This document shows, piece by piece, positions 25,219 through 33,743 of a DNA stretch of 64,000 nt. A model generated the notes under the pieces. That model had not been told where the DNA came from, made no database searches, and was given only the letters and a program-made list of their open reading frames with translations. How positions within the stretch are numbered: position 1 is the first letter of the stretch; each line of letters begins with the position of its first letter. This DNA is from an uncultured Clostridia bacterium (GTDB lineage: Bacteria; Bacillota; Clostridia; Oscillospirales; Ruminococcaceae), in assembly GCA_947168885.1 (NCBI GenBank), contig CAMVNQ010000010.1:45701-109700 (forward strand). The letters run 5' to 3'. The translations under genes and the position numbers were made by a program.

Positions 25219-27606
25219 TTATAGGCTGACTTTATCTATCATCCATATTTCCTTAGCGTAGTCGGAGATAGTTCTGTCGGAGCTGAACTTGCCGGCGGAT
25301 GCCATATTCATCCAGCATTTCTTCGCGAATGCGAACTTATCCGTGTAATCCTTGTTGAGCTTGAGTTTCGCTTCAACGTAGCTGTTCAGATCGCCGATAA
25401 GGTGGTAGTTATCCGCTCTGTGCCAGTGTGCGCCGTCCATGAGCGAGAAGTAGAGTTCGCGGAAATCACCGCTTCCGCCGTCACTTACCGTACCGTCGAT
25501 GAGACTGCGTACAACGCGTCCGATCTTCGGATCCTTCTCCACAAGATAACGCGGATCATAGATCTTCATTATGTTCTCAAGCTCCTCAACCGTAGCACCG
25601 AAGATATAGTTGTTCTCCTTGCCGGCTTCCTTGACGATCTCGACATTCGCGCCGTCAAGCGTTCCGAGAGTTACTGTGCCGTTGAGCATGAGCTTCATGT
25701 TGCCGGTGCCGCTTGCTTCCGTTCCGGCTGTCGAGATCTGCTCGGAAACATCAGCCGCAGTAACGAGCTTCTCGGCGTAGGAAACACGATAGTTCTGAAC
25801 AAATACGACCTTGAGCAGATCGCGTGTATCGGGATCTTCGTTGACTATGCGTCCGATCTCGTTTATATACTTGATGACGGCCTTCGCTCTGCGATAGCCC
25901 GGAGCCGACTTCGCGCCGAAAATGAATGTCATCGGGTAGAAGTTCTTTATCGAACCGTCCTTTATGCCATAGTAGATGTAGAGGATACCGAACGCGTTAA
26001 GAAGCTGGCGCTTGTATTCGTGCAGTCTCTTGATCTGTATATCGAAGATGCTGTCGGGGTTGAGCTCAACGCCTTCGTGCTCTTTGATATACTCGGCGAG
26101 CTGGACCTTCTTTGTGTGCTTTATGTCCATAAAGCGCTGGAGCTCGTTCTTATTGTCCGCGAACCATTTGAGCTTCTGAAGATCTTCGAGCTTCGTCATC
26201 CACTCTGTGCCCTTATTGAGCTCGTTTATAAGCGCGGAGAGCTCCTTGTTGCAAAGTGCGAGCCAGCGGCGCGGTGTGATACCGTTGGTCTTGTTCTGGA
26301 ACTTCTTCGGGTAGAGCTTGTACCACTCTTTAAGTGCGTCGTTTTTGAGTATCTCGGTGTGTATCTCCGCGACACCGTTGACATAGCTTCCGCAGTATAT
26401 AGCCATTCTTGCCATGTGAATCACATCGCCGGCAACGATCTTCAGCGGGTCAATGTCGTTCTTGAAGAGGCCCTTCTTATAAAGCTCGCCGATAAACGCT
26501 TCGTTTATCTGAAGGATTATCTCGTAGATACGCGGAACGACTTCCTTGATTATGTCCGCGCCCCACTTTTCGAGAGCTTCCGCCATTATCGTGTGGTTGG
26601 TGTAATTGAATGTCTTCTTCGCGATCTCAAGCGCGTCGAAGAAATCAAAGCCCTCTTCATCAACGAGTATTCTTATGAGCTCGGGTATCGAGATAACGGG
26701 GTGAGTATCGTTAAGCTGGATAGTGATCTTCTCATAGAATCTCTTCATATCCCAGCCGTTTCTCTTATACTTCTTTACTATATCCTGCACCGATGCAGAG
26801 GAGAAGAAATACTCCTGCTTCAGGCGAAGTATCTTGCCCTCTCTTGTATCGTCGTTCGGATAGAGCACGCGGGAAATGTCCTCCGCCATACGCTGCTCGC
26901 GGCAGGCTTCGTCATACTTCTGCTGATTGAACAGATCGAAATCGAACTCTTTCAGGGGTTCCGCCTGCCAGAGACGAAGCGTGCTGATATGATCGGTGCC
27001 GTAAGCCACTATCGGCATATCATAAGGCACAGCGGTTACTGTCTGGTCACCGTACTTTACGGTGACTGCATCCGCATTGACACGCTTGCTCCACGGGTCG
27101 CCGTACTTTGTCCAGTCATCCGCTTCTTCGCGCTGGAAGCCGTCAACGATAGACTGCTTGAAAAGGCCGTATTTATAACGGATCCCATAGCCGTCGAGAG
27201 GCAGATCGAGCGTTGCCGCGCTGTCGAGGAAGCAGGCTGCGAGTCGGCCGAGACCGCCGTTTCCGAGAGCAGCATCTTCTATCTCTTCAAGGTCCGCGAG
27301 CTCAACGCCTGCTTCCTTGAGAGCTGCTTCAACTTCTTCCTCTATACCGAGGCAGAGGAGGTTATTATAAACCGCACGGCCTACAAGAAACTCCATAGAA
27401 AAGTAGCACGCGCGGCGGGTATTCAGGTGAGCCTTCTTCGACTTGCTCCAGTTCTCGTCGATAGCCTGCATAACAGCCTTGGAAACTGCGAAATGTATCT
27501 GCTGTGCAGTGGCTTCGGACGAAGAAATGCCGTATTCCTCGGCAAGCGTGTTCGCGAAGCTTTTCATAAATTCTTCTTTGTTGAACGTCATGTTTTTTTC
27601 CATCAT
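25219..27606 (-). CDS. glgP: Glycogen/starch phosphorylase
   Basis: A 795-residue GT35 enzyme of normal length that releases glucose 1-phosphate from alpha-1,4-glucans. The pyridoxal-phosphate lysine lies in EASGTGNMKLMLNG at about residue 635, and the GNGGLGRLAACFLDS, YGIRYKYGLF and GITPRRWL stretches are phosphorylase signatures. The N-terminus has three candidate ATGs (27606, 27603 and one five codons later); none has a strong ribosome site, so the exact start is open. It is monocistronic and ends against the hairpin element shared with the convergent ABC gene. The neighbour across the divergent promoter makes pyridoxal phosphate, the cofactor of this enzyme, which may or may not be chance. 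Confidence 0.95.
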   Translation of the reverse strand: MMEKNMTFNKEEFMKSFANTLAEEYGISSSEATAQQIHFAVSKAVMQAIDENWSKSKKAHLNTRRACYFSMEFLVGRAVYNNLLCLGIEEEVEAALKEAGVELADLEEIEDAALGNGGLGRLAACFLDSAATLDLPLDGYGIRYKYGLFKQSIVDGFQREEADDWTKYGDPWSKRVNADAVTVKYGDQTVTAVPYDMPIVAYGTDHISTLRLWQAEPLKEFDFDLFNQQKYDEACREQRMAEDISRVLYPNDDTREGKILRLKQEYFFSSASVQDIVKKYKRNGWDMKRFYEKITIQLNDTHPVISIPELIRILVDEEGFDFFDALEIAKKTFNYTNHTIMAEALEKWGADIIKEVVPRIYEIILQINEAFIGELYKKGLFKNDIDPLKIVAGDVIHMARMAIYCGSYVNGVAEIHTEILKNDALKEWYKLYPKKFQNKTNGITPRRWLALCNKELSALINELNKGTEWMTKLEDLQKLKWFADNKNELQRFMDIKHTKKVQLAEYIKEHEGVELNPDSIFDIQIKRLHEYKRQLLNAFGILYIYYGIKDGSIKNFYPMTFIFGAKSAPGYRRAKAVIKYINEIGRIVNEDPDTRDLLKVVFVQNYRVSYAEKLVTAADVSEQISTAGTEASGTGNMKLMLNGTVTLGTLDGANVEIVKEAGKENNYIFGATVEELENIMKIYDPRYLVEKDPKIGRVVRSLIDGTVSDGGSGDFRELYFSLMDGAHWHRADNYHLIGDLNSYVEAKLKLNKDYTDKFAFAKKCWMNMASAGKFSSDRTISDYAKEIWMIDKVSL

Positions 27607-27678
27607 AGCACACGGTGCATTCTATCGGACCGCGCTGTCAGCTATGAGTTTTCCTTTCGTAAGAAATTTACAGAGAAT

Positions 27679-27707
27679 ATTATACCATATTCGTATAAAA
27701 AAAGCAA
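27679..27707 (-). promoter_or_regulatory. Sigma-A promoter of glgP
   Basis: On the minus strand TTGCTT (27707-27702), 17 bp, TATAAT (27684-27679), about 70 bp before the start codon. Confidence 0.7.
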
Positions 27708-27822
27708 TACCCAAAATCAGTCTTCATTTGCTGCCCGAAACAACAGCAAAGGACAGCGGTAATAGGCTTGGAAAGTTTCCGTATCGAAAGAAAGATGTGG
27801 GGTACATAAAAGAAACCTTCTA

Positions 27823-27851
27823 TTGACTTTATACGAAAAAAATGTTATAAT
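27823..27851 (+). promoter_or_regulatory. Sigma-A promoter of the pyridoxal kinase gene
   Basis: TTGACT (27823-27828), 17 bp, perfect TATAAT (27846-27851). Transcription should start near 27858, about 14 nt before the AGAGGG ribosome site at 27872-27877. Confidence 0.85.
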
Positions 27852-27883
27852 GAACCGAACTTTACCGCAAAAGAGGGATACTT

Positions 27884-28708
27884 ACGAAAAAACAACCTGT
27901 CTGTGCAGCTATCCATGATATATCGGGCTTCGGAAGATGTTCGCTCGCAGTCATAACACCGATAATCTCGGCCATGGGTATCCAGTGTGTTCCCGTGCCC
28001 ACCGCCGTTCTTTCCACCCATACCGGCGGATTTGATGACCTCGTTTTCAGGGATATGACCGACTTCATTTCCCCATGCTGTGCACATTACAAACGGCTCG
28101 GAATAAAATTCGACACGATATACAGCGGCTTTCTCGGCTCAGATGAACAGGTCGGGAGCTGTCTTGAATTCTTCGATACATTTCCGGACGCAAAGCGCAT
28201 AGTCGATCCGGTAATGGGTGACGACGGCGAGAGCTACAAGACCTATACTCCGCGGCTTATCGAACGCATGAAGGAGCTCGTCCGCCGCGCCGATGTTATA
28301 ACTCCGAACCTCACCGAAGCCGCGCTGCTGCTCGATATGCCATATACAGACAGACTTTCGGAAGCGCGTGCGCGTGATATGCTCGAACTTCTCTGCACCA
28401 TGTCCAAGTCCGCTGTTATAACCGGCGTGAAGTTCGATACCGGCGAACACGCTAACGTCTGTCTCAACGGCGAGACCGGTGAATACGCAGTTATACGCTG
28501 GACACCGCTTCCGGTTTCATACCCGGGAACGGGCGACATCTTCGCCTCGGTAATGACCGGAAGAATGATGCTCGGAGATACATTCGAGACTGCGGTGCGA
28601 AAAGCGTCAGACTTCGTTTACAGCGCCGTGAAAGTCACTATGGATAACGGTCAGCCGCGCCGCAACGGCGTTGAGTTCGAGCGTGTCCTCTGCGAGCTTA
28701 TAAAATGA
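27884..28708 (+). CDS. pdxK: Pyridoxal/pyridoxine kinase, apparent ACG start
   Basis: A 274-residue ribokinase-fold kinase that phosphorylates B6 vitamers. The N-terminal motif HDISGFGRCSLAVITP, the STHTGGF stretch, the DPVMGDDG loop, ITPNLTEAALLL and the anion-hole segment YPGTGDIF with catalytic Asp are all present. The frame is open from a stop at 27851, yet no ATG, GTG or TTG occurs before 27974, which would remove the substrate-binding N-terminus. Six bases after AGAGGG lies ACG at 27884, giving a product beginning (M)KKQPVCAAIHDISG, the expected length. So either an ACG (mutated ATG) start is used or there is a sequence error. Otherwise the gene is intact and monocistronic. Confidence 0.85.
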   Translation, partial: TKKQPVCAAIHDISGFGRCSLAVITPIISAMGIQCVPVPTAVLSTHTGGFDDLVFRDMTDFISPCCAHYKRLGIKFDTIYSGFLGSDEQVGSCLEFFDTFPDAKRIVDPVMGDDGESYKTYTPRLIERMKELVRRADVITPNLTEAALLLDMPYTDRLSEARARDMLELLCTMSKSAVITGVKFDTGEHANVCLNGETGEYAVIRWTPLPVSYPGTGDIFASVMTGRMMLGDTFETAVRKASDFVYSAVKVTMDNGQPRRNGVEFERVLCELIK

Positions 28709-28713
28709 CCGGC

Positions 28714-28755
28714 ACCCCTTGTGACACCGTGTATTTCACAAGGGGTCATTTTTTT
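28714..28755 (+). terminator. Terminator of the pyridoxal kinase gene
   Basis: ACCCCTTGTGA (28714-28724)/TCACAAGGGGT (28736-28746) stem followed by CATTTTTTT. Confidence 0.9.
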
Positions 28756-28810
28756 GCTGCCATTCCGTTTCACTGCACAATAAGCCGGACATAAAAACCA
28801 TGGTAAAAAA

Positions 28811-28837
28811 AGTGCATTTTAACTCACTAAATGCACT
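28811..28837. promoter_or_regulatory. Inverted repeat upstream of the GH9 promoter
   Basis: AGTGCATTT (28811-28819) and AAATGCACT (28829-28837) form a perfect 9-bp inverted repeat ending 8 bp before the -35 box. On the minus strand it is followed by TTTTTT and could end antisense transcripts; on the plus strand no T-run follows. Its position suits an operator. Confidence 0.5.
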
Positions 28838-28845
28838 TTGATGTA

Positions 28846-28874
28846 TTGACTTATTAAGTTATTAATGTTATAAT
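28846..28874 (+). promoter_or_regulatory. Sigma-A promoter of the GH9 gene
   Basis: TTGACT (28846-28851), 17 bp, TATAAT (28869-28874). Confidence 0.85.
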
Positions 28875-28924
28875 AAATTTGTATTACCTGCAATTACCTT
28901 GCAGACGAAAGTTTGGTGATAAAT

Positions 28925-30619
28925 ATGCTTATATATCCCAAAAAGAAAGATAAGGTATTCGGCTCCGACACGCCTTACAGGATATTCGTCGATCAGGTCG
29001 GTTATCTGCCCGACAGCCGCAAGATCGCTGTCCTTCCGTTCCCCGCAGAGTTATTCGCCATAATAGATGAAAACGGCGACAAACTCTATGAGGGCGAAGT
29101 CAGGTCATTCGGTCACGACGAGTGCTCAGGAGACGACGTTTATCTCGCCGATTTCTCGGATTTCAGAAGAAACGGTACCTACCGCGTTTCTGTCGGCGGA
29201 AAGACATCGACACGCTTCCGCATTGGCGAGAGTGTCTACAGAAAGCTTTTCTGCGATGTTTCAAAGGCATATTATTACACAAGATGCGGGCACGGCCTGG
29301 ATGAACGCTTCGCCGGAAAATTTGCGCATAAACGCTGCCACACCGAACTCGCCGAATCCCTTGAAGACGGCACAATGCTTGACATAAAGGGCGGCTGGCA
29401 CGATGCGGGTGACTATGGAAGATATGTGACTGCCGGCTGCTGTGCCTGTGCACAGCTTCTCTATGCGTACAAATTCTTCCCCGAGGTATTTGCGAAGCTT
29501 AACGTCAACATTCCGGAGAGCGGCTCCGGGATACCGGATATACTGAGCGAGTGCAGATGGGAGCTTGAATGGCTCCTTAAAATGCAGCGCGCCGACGGTG
29601 CCGCATACCACAAGGCTACCACTATGCGCCATGCGCCTTTCATAATGCCGGAAGCCGACAAAAGCAAGATGTATGTATTCACGGTAAGCTCGTCCGCGAC
29701 AGCAGATCTCTGCGCTGTCTGTGCGCTTGCTTCCGGGATTTTCAGAGATTTTGACCAGACTTTCTCGAACAGGCTCAGAAAAGCTGCGGAACGCGGCTAT
29801 CAGTGGCTTGAGGAGCACCCTGAGTTCGTCGGGTTCTTCAATCCCGCCGGATGTGACACCGGACTTTACGCCGAAGAAGGCGATATCGACAACAGATACT
29901 GGGCAGCGGCAGAGATGTTCGCACTAACAGGTGACGCGAAATATAACAACCACTTCAAAGCCCTGTTCTCCTCCCCGTACTTCGACGGCAGAAGCTATAT
30001 CAAGACCGCGCTCGGACATAACATGATAGGCGGTCTCGGTTCGCTCGCATACGTTCTCTGTGACAAACCGGGCAAGAGCGAGGAAGTTGTTGCTTTCCTG
30101 AACGAACTCTTCACGGGAGAAGCATACTGGCTCCGCGACAAGGCCAAAAAATGCGGATACGCGTCAACACTTGAAGACTGGGAATACTACTGGGGAAGCA
30201 ACATGTCGCTGTTACACAGCGGTATGAAGTTCATACTTGCAAACCTTATGACGGGACGCGAAGAATTCTATGAATACGCTCTTGAACAGCTTCACGTTCT
30301 TCTCGGCAAGAACACACTTGGTATGTGCTACGTCACCGGCACAGGTGAGTATTCACCCGTGCGACCGCACTACCGCCCGAGCGCTGCGGACAAGATAGAC
30401 GAGCCTGTTCCCGGATTCGTTATCGGCGGTCCGAACAGGGAACTTTCCGACCCGTTTGCAAAAGACATAATACCGGTCGGCACGCCGCCTATGAAGTGTT
30501 ATATCGATGACGAACGCTGTTATTCGCTCAACGAAATAACTATATATTGGAACTCACCCGCCATATTTCTTCTTGCCGGTATCGAACACCACGAAGCACT
30601 TAAAAACAAAGATGAATAA
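28925..30619 (+). CDS. Glycoside hydrolase family 9, cytosolic
   Basis: A 564-residue protein. Residues about 15-105 form the Ig-like CelD_N domain (YRIFVDQVGYLPDSRKIAVL) and about 110-560 the GH9 barrel. Key motifs: KGGWHDAGDYGRYVT with the catalytic-base Asp pair, the PVRPHYRPS segment with the conserved His, and YSLNEITIYWNSP with the acid Glu. There is no signal peptide, dockerin or carbohydrate-binding module, so it should act inside the cell on imported beta-gluco-oligosaccharides, as cytosolic GH9 cellodextrinases or glucosaminidase-like members do. Start 28925: GGTG lies 6 bp upstream; earlier TTG/GTG codons would include that site. It is monocistronic. The exact substrate is unknown. 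Confidence 0.88.
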   Translation: MLIYPKKKDKVFGSDTPYRIFVDQVGYLPDSRKIAVLPFPAELFAIIDENGDKLYEGEVRSFGHDECSGDDVYLADFSDFRRNGTYRVSVGGKTSTRFRIGESVYRKLFCDVSKAYYYTRCGHGLDERFAGKFAHKRCHTELAESLEDGTMLDIKGGWHDAGDYGRYVTAGCCACAQLLYAYKFFPEVFAKLNVNIPESGSGIPDILSECRWELEWLLKMQRADGAAYHKATTMRHAPFIMPEADKSKMYVFTVSSSATADLCAVCALASGIFRDFDQTFSNRLRKAAERGYQWLEEHPEFVGFFNPAGCDTGLYAEEGDIDNRYWAAAEMFALTGDAKYNNHFKALFSSPYFDGRSYIKTALGHNMIGGLGSLAYVLCDKPGKSEEVVAFLNELFTGEAYWLRDKAKKCGYASTLEDWEYYWGSNMSLLHSGMKFILANLMTGREEFYEYALEQLHVLLGKNTLGMCYVTGTGEYSPVRPHYRPSAADKIDEPVPGFVIGGPNRELSDPFAKDIIPVGTPPMKCYIDDERCYSLNEITIYWNSPAIFLLAGIEHHEALKNKDE

Positions 30620-30660
30620 AAAGCAGCTTCCCGCGGATCGAACCATAAAAAACGTACAAT

Positions 30661-30870
30661 GACAAAAAGACCTCTTATGGTATAATAGAAACCATAGGAG
30701 GTTTTGTCATGGCAAGAATTTACAGACACATACAGTAACATGAGAAAGAGATACTCGAATTAATGGCGCAAGGAATAAAGCAAATGGAAATAGGAGAACG
30801 ATTGGGATTCACCAAGAAGCAAATATAATAATACTTTCATAGGCATAATGAGAAGCAAAGGAAAGACTGC
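30661..30870 (+). pseudogene. Decayed transposase OrfA-like start with leader hairpin
   Basis: After GGAGG an ATG at 30709 encodes MARIYRHIQ, then TAA, then HEKEILELMAQGIKQMEIGE and RLGFTKKQI, then two more stop codons, then a frame-shifted HNEKQRK. This matches the helix-turn-helix first ORF of IS3-type elements, in which a Gln codon has become TAA. The leader GACAAAAAGACCTCTTATGG (30661-30680) pairs imperfectly with ACCATAGGAGGTTTTGTC (30691-30708), burying the ribosome site, with TATAAT in the loop. No transposase catalytic gene follows, so it is a short remnant. Confidence 0.65.
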
Positions 30871-30890
30871 TGTACTATCTCGACTGGTAT

Positions 30891-31118
30891 ATGGATCCGT
30901 ACTATAAAAAGAACCTTTCCGTTTTGGGTGAACCTCTGAAAGAATTACTGCAAAGAGTAGCAGTCATGGACAGCGATACAGGCATTGTTGAAGAAGCGCT
31001 TCACTTACTGGAAGCCTGTACCGAAGGTCCATATCCCATACTCGAAAAGAATATTGACAGTATCGCCAAAGAGTTCAGACCCACAGTCTTGTATTTGCTG
31101 AACGAGAACAATTGGTAA
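30891..31118 (+). CDS. Hypothetical 75-residue protein, probably a 5'-truncated remnant
   Basis: Helical, acidic-rich protein with no recognised motif. The frame stays open upstream to 30852 and encodes a plausible ERLLYYLDWY before the ATG, and that upstream part abuts the transposase remnant, so the gene has probably lost its 5' end at that junction. There is no clear ribosome site before 30891. It lies 20 bp before the DUF3795 gene on the same strand. Confidence 0.4.
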   Translation: MDPYYKKNLSVLGEPLKELLQRVAVMDSDTGIVEEALHLLEACTEGPYPILEKNIDSIAKEFRPTVLYLLNENNW

Positions 31119-31138
31119 CAAAATATGAGGTGACAACA

Positions 31139-31549
31139 ATGAGTAAAGTGTTAGCGGCGTGCGGAAATGACTGTTCCGCTTGCCCCCGATATATCGCGCA
31201 TCCTTATGAAAAAACAGAAGAAGAACTGCGTCACACCGCCGAATTGTGGCAGAAAATAGGCTACAGGGACAGGATCGTTTCCAACGGGGAAATATCGTGC
31301 ATAGGCTGCCGTCCCGAGAATTGGTGCAGATATTGTGTCGTAAAATGCTGTGAGGAAAAAGGAATTAAGAACTGCTCGGAATGTTCTGACTATCCGTGTG
31401 ACAATATGAAAGAATGCTTTTCGGTCACAAGATCATTTGAGCCAAAATGCAGAAAGGTCTGCACGGACGCGGAATACGAACAACTGAAAAAGGCGTTCTT
31501 TGAGAAAGAAGAAAACCTGAATGCTGAAATAAGCAAGCGAATGATATAA
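31139..31549 (+). CDS. DUF3795-type Cys-rich protein
   Basis: A 136-residue protein with 15 or so Cys arranged in CGNDCSACPRY near the N-terminus, then CIGCRPENWCRYCVVKCCEEK and CSECSDYPCD. This Cys spacing is typical of DUF3795 proteins, thought to bind metal or an iron-sulfur cluster; their function is unknown. The ATG at 31139 is 6 bp after GAGGTGA; an earlier in-frame TTG at 31112 lacks a site. No signal peptide. It precedes a truncated hydrolase gene by 32 bp. Confidence 0.8.
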   Translation: MSKVLAACGNDCSACPRYIAHPYEKTEEELRHTAELWQKIGYRDRIVSNGEISCIGCRPENWCRYCVVKCCEEKGIKNCSECSDYPCDNMKECFSVTRSFEPKCRKVCTDAEYEQLKKAFFEKEENLNAEISKRMI

Positions 31550-31581
31550 CAGCATTTGTCTTTCAGAGTGGAGGCATCGGA

Positions 31582-31965
31582 ATGCCAAGAGGTAAATATG
31601 TCTATAAGAACAAACAAAGCAGAAAGAAGATGTGCGAATTCTACGACAAGACTCTTGCCGCATTGAATGTTCGATATAAAGAGAATTATTTCAGAACGTC
31701 TTTCGGAGTTACACACTGCCTGCTGGCCGGTGACCCGGACAAGCCGAAGATCTGCACTATTCACGGCGGCAACGGTATCACAACGCTGAATCTGAAACTG
31801 TTTCTCCCGCTGCTCGAAAAAAACTGCATCATTGCTCCAGACGTGATCGGAATGCCGGGAAAAAGCGCTCCATACAGGCGTATAACCGGAAGCAGAGAAG
31901 AGTATGGCCTGTGGATCGCACAAGTACTTGGAGGACTGATTTTGTCATCATTGAAGTCACCGTGA
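31582..31965 (+). pseudogene. Alpha/beta-hydrolase N-terminal half, truncated by a deletion
   Basis: After GGAGG an ATG opens a 127-codon frame. Residues about 30-115 look like the first half of an alpha/beta hydrolase: a lid-side strand, ICTIHGGNGITT (oxyanion HGG), IIAPDVIGMPGKSAP and SREEYGLWIAQVL. The nucleophile elbow (GxSxG) and His of the catalytic triad are missing. From about 31937 the frame runs into the antisense of an arginase gene and soon stops. The product cannot be active. Confidence 0.7.
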
Positions 31966-32330
31966 GCATCTACCCAGATAACCCCGATCTTTCCATAGTG
32001 TTCGGCGGTAGCTGCAACAGATCCTGCGGCAATGCTGTGATCACCTCCAAGTATGACAGGGAATGTGTTTTCTTTGTGTATTTCAAGGACTTTATCAAAC
32101 AGTCTCTTATTCGATTCATTGATTTCTTTTTCATAACGCATCGCTGCGCTGCCCTCGGAAGTTGCTACCATCGGGAAAATATCTCCGTAGTCCTTCACGG
32201 AATATCCGCAATCTCTGATTTTTGCGATCAGTCCGGAATGCCTGATCGCCAGTGACCCCATATCAACACCTTTCCGAACGGCTCCCATATCCATCTGAGA
32301 ACCTATCACTGCGATTTTCTTATTTTTCAT
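31761..32330 (-). pseudogene. Arginase/agmatinase-family N-terminal half, truncated by the same deletion
   Basis: After AGGAGGATACTG an ATG at 32330 opens MKNKKIAVIGSQMDMGAVRK, followed by VILGGDHSIAAGS and IWVDAHGDFND: the GGDHS and DAHxDxN metal-ligand motifs of ureohydrolases. After DDKISP (near 31937) the homology ends; the frame continues to 31761 only through the antisense of the hydrolase fragment. The remaining Mn ligands and the C-terminal half are absent, so the enzyme is inactive. Confidence 0.75.
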
Positions 32331-32579
32331 CAGTATCCTCCTTCTATTTCAGAATGCGCTCCCGATATCCCGGTACGATCGCACATTTCATATTTCAGAT
32401 CTTCCCGGCTTCTCCTGTTTAAAACTCCGCTCAATAAGGAATTTCATCATAAAGAATCCTTCGTCGTATAATATTTTTACAACCGATTTTACCAATAAGT
32501 CAACAAGTTCCTTGAAAACCGTATAAGATCAACCTGTTTCACACGTTTTCTCTTGAAAGGCCACGACGCTTATTATAAT

Positions 32580-32624
32580 GGCTATACCGCATAAATAGCG
32601 TACGACTATTTGTGCGGTATAGCC
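32580..32624. repeat. Long near-perfect inverted repeat
   Basis: GGCTATACCGCATAAATAG (32580-32598) and CTATTTGTGCGGTATAGCC (32606-32624) pair over 19 bp with one G-T, around a 7-nt CGTACGA loop. No T-run follows on either strand, so it is less likely a terminator than a transposon-end or protein site. Confidence 0.6.
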
Positions 32625-32727
32625 TAAATGCAGCTTTTCCTTTTGCCTATTTATACCTGTTCCTACACGCATTATTATCGCATATTTAGAAGAAAATGCC
32701 AAGCATTTAATTCTTATTGAACCTCGT

Positions 32728-32948
32728 TCATTTTATATCAAACAAGTCATTGATATGCTTCTCACGATCATATTTCTTGTCATCATGCATAATGTTGACA
32801 AGTTCCCGAAGGATACGGAACTCTACCGCTATAATATCGGCAAAACAGAATAATTCTTTAGTTTTTTACATAAAAAAATTTATACTGACAGTTGTTGTGC
32901 TGTCCCGGCTCCTTGCTGACCGAAATGTGTATGCGTGTCGATTATCAT
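32728..32948 (-). pseudogene. Gene scraps in the 32331-32969 gap
   Basis: On the minus strand an ATG at 32948 starts MIIDTHTHFGQQGAGTAQQL and stops after 22 codons; MIIDTHTHFG resembles the metal-binding start of an amidohydrolase. Further on, up to a stop at 32728, a coding-like stretch reads FADIIAVEFRILRELVNIMH and continues DDKKYDREKHINDLFDIK. These look like ends of deleted genes. The rest of this 640-base gap holds no gene I can support. Confidence 0.3.
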
Positions 32949-32969
32949 ATACAAAACGCCTTTTTAATA

Positions 32970-33443
32970 TCATATATTTCCTACATCGTGTGCAAGTGAT
33001 GCTGTAATATCAATAATATCAGAGTATGCCTTTGACAGCTCTTCTTTTCGTTTCTCCGGATCAGTGTCTCCGACAGATGACTCAAACTGTTCCCTCAGGT
33101 GTCCGGTCATCTGATCGTTCAGGACACTTTCAATTTCCACCTTTCTCTCTATCCCGCGGCAATATACGATAATTCTTTGCATATTGAGTCGCCTGTCCCG
33201 TATCAGTTTTGCAATCAATAAGGAGATAAGCGCGGCAGCGATACCCGCAAGAGGGTGAACGAACAGCGCAAGACAGACGACTGCGGCAACAGCTGCTGCC
33301 ATGCCGATAAGTGATGGTATCAGTATTGTATTGAACACCTTATGTGTATCTGTGACTTTAAGGTTCCCGCCGAGAAGTCTGTCTGCATACTCGATTATAT
33401 TAATTGCGTGGTTCAATGATTTTCTGGTTGGATAATAATGCAC
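32970..33443 (-). CDS. Small membrane protein of unknown function
   Basis: A 157-residue protein starting at GTG 33443, 8 bp after GGAGGA. Two adjacent membrane helices (about 40-82, IPSLIGMAAAVAAVVCLALF and PLAGIAAALISLLIAKLI) sit between an N-terminal cytosolic part and a C-terminal charged helical tail (about 85-157). No family was recognised. It lies downstream of the two repeat peptides on the same strand, beyond a hairpin at 33618-33654; a link with them is possible but unproven. Confidence 0.55.
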   Translation of the reverse strand: MHYYPTRKSLNHAINIIEYADRLLGGNLKVTDTHKVFNTILIPSLIGMAAAVAAVVCLALFVHPLAGIAAALISLLIAKLIRDRRLNMQRIIVYCRGIERKVEIESVLNDQMTGHLREQFESSVGDTDPEKRKEELSKAYSDIIDITASLAHDVGNI

Positions 33444-33617
33444 TTTTGCTGTCCTCCGTGCAGGATAACTAATTAAACAGATTAAAAATTATGTATCTGT
33501 CCTGACCATTCCTGTAATTGACTTATTTCTATAATCAAGAAAGGTTTTCACACCTCACCATTATACCATAATCGTTCTGTTTATTCAAGTCAAAACACAC
33601 AAACGCCAATAAATAAG

Positions 33618-33654
33618 AGCCCGAACGCAGGCGTAATTTTCCTACATTCGGGCT
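33618..33654. terminator. Bidirectional hairpin downstream of the repeat peptides
   Basis: AGCCCGAACGCAGG (33618-33631) and CCTACATTCGGGCT (33641-33654) pair as a 14-bp stem with two mismatches; TTTT follows on the plus side and CTTATTT on the minus side. It probably ends the peptide transcript on the minus strand. The remainder of the 33444-33743 gap shows nothing else. Confidence 0.65.
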
Positions 33655-33743
33655 TTTGGTGTTAATCTGTAAAGACCTCATCAATATAAAATAATCCGTT
33701 GTTTGCAACTATCGGTATATTTGTCATTGTGCTATGTTGGCAT

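Noticed and set aside
25402..27762. A 786-codon open frame antisense to glgP
   Set aside because: It mirrors a fully convincing glycogen phosphorylase; its product has no family signature, and long antisense frames are common opposite GC-rich-codon genes.
32717..33007. A 96-codon plus-strand ORF
   Set aside because: No ribosome site, low-quality composition, and it is antisense to gene scraps and to the end of the minus-strand membrane protein.
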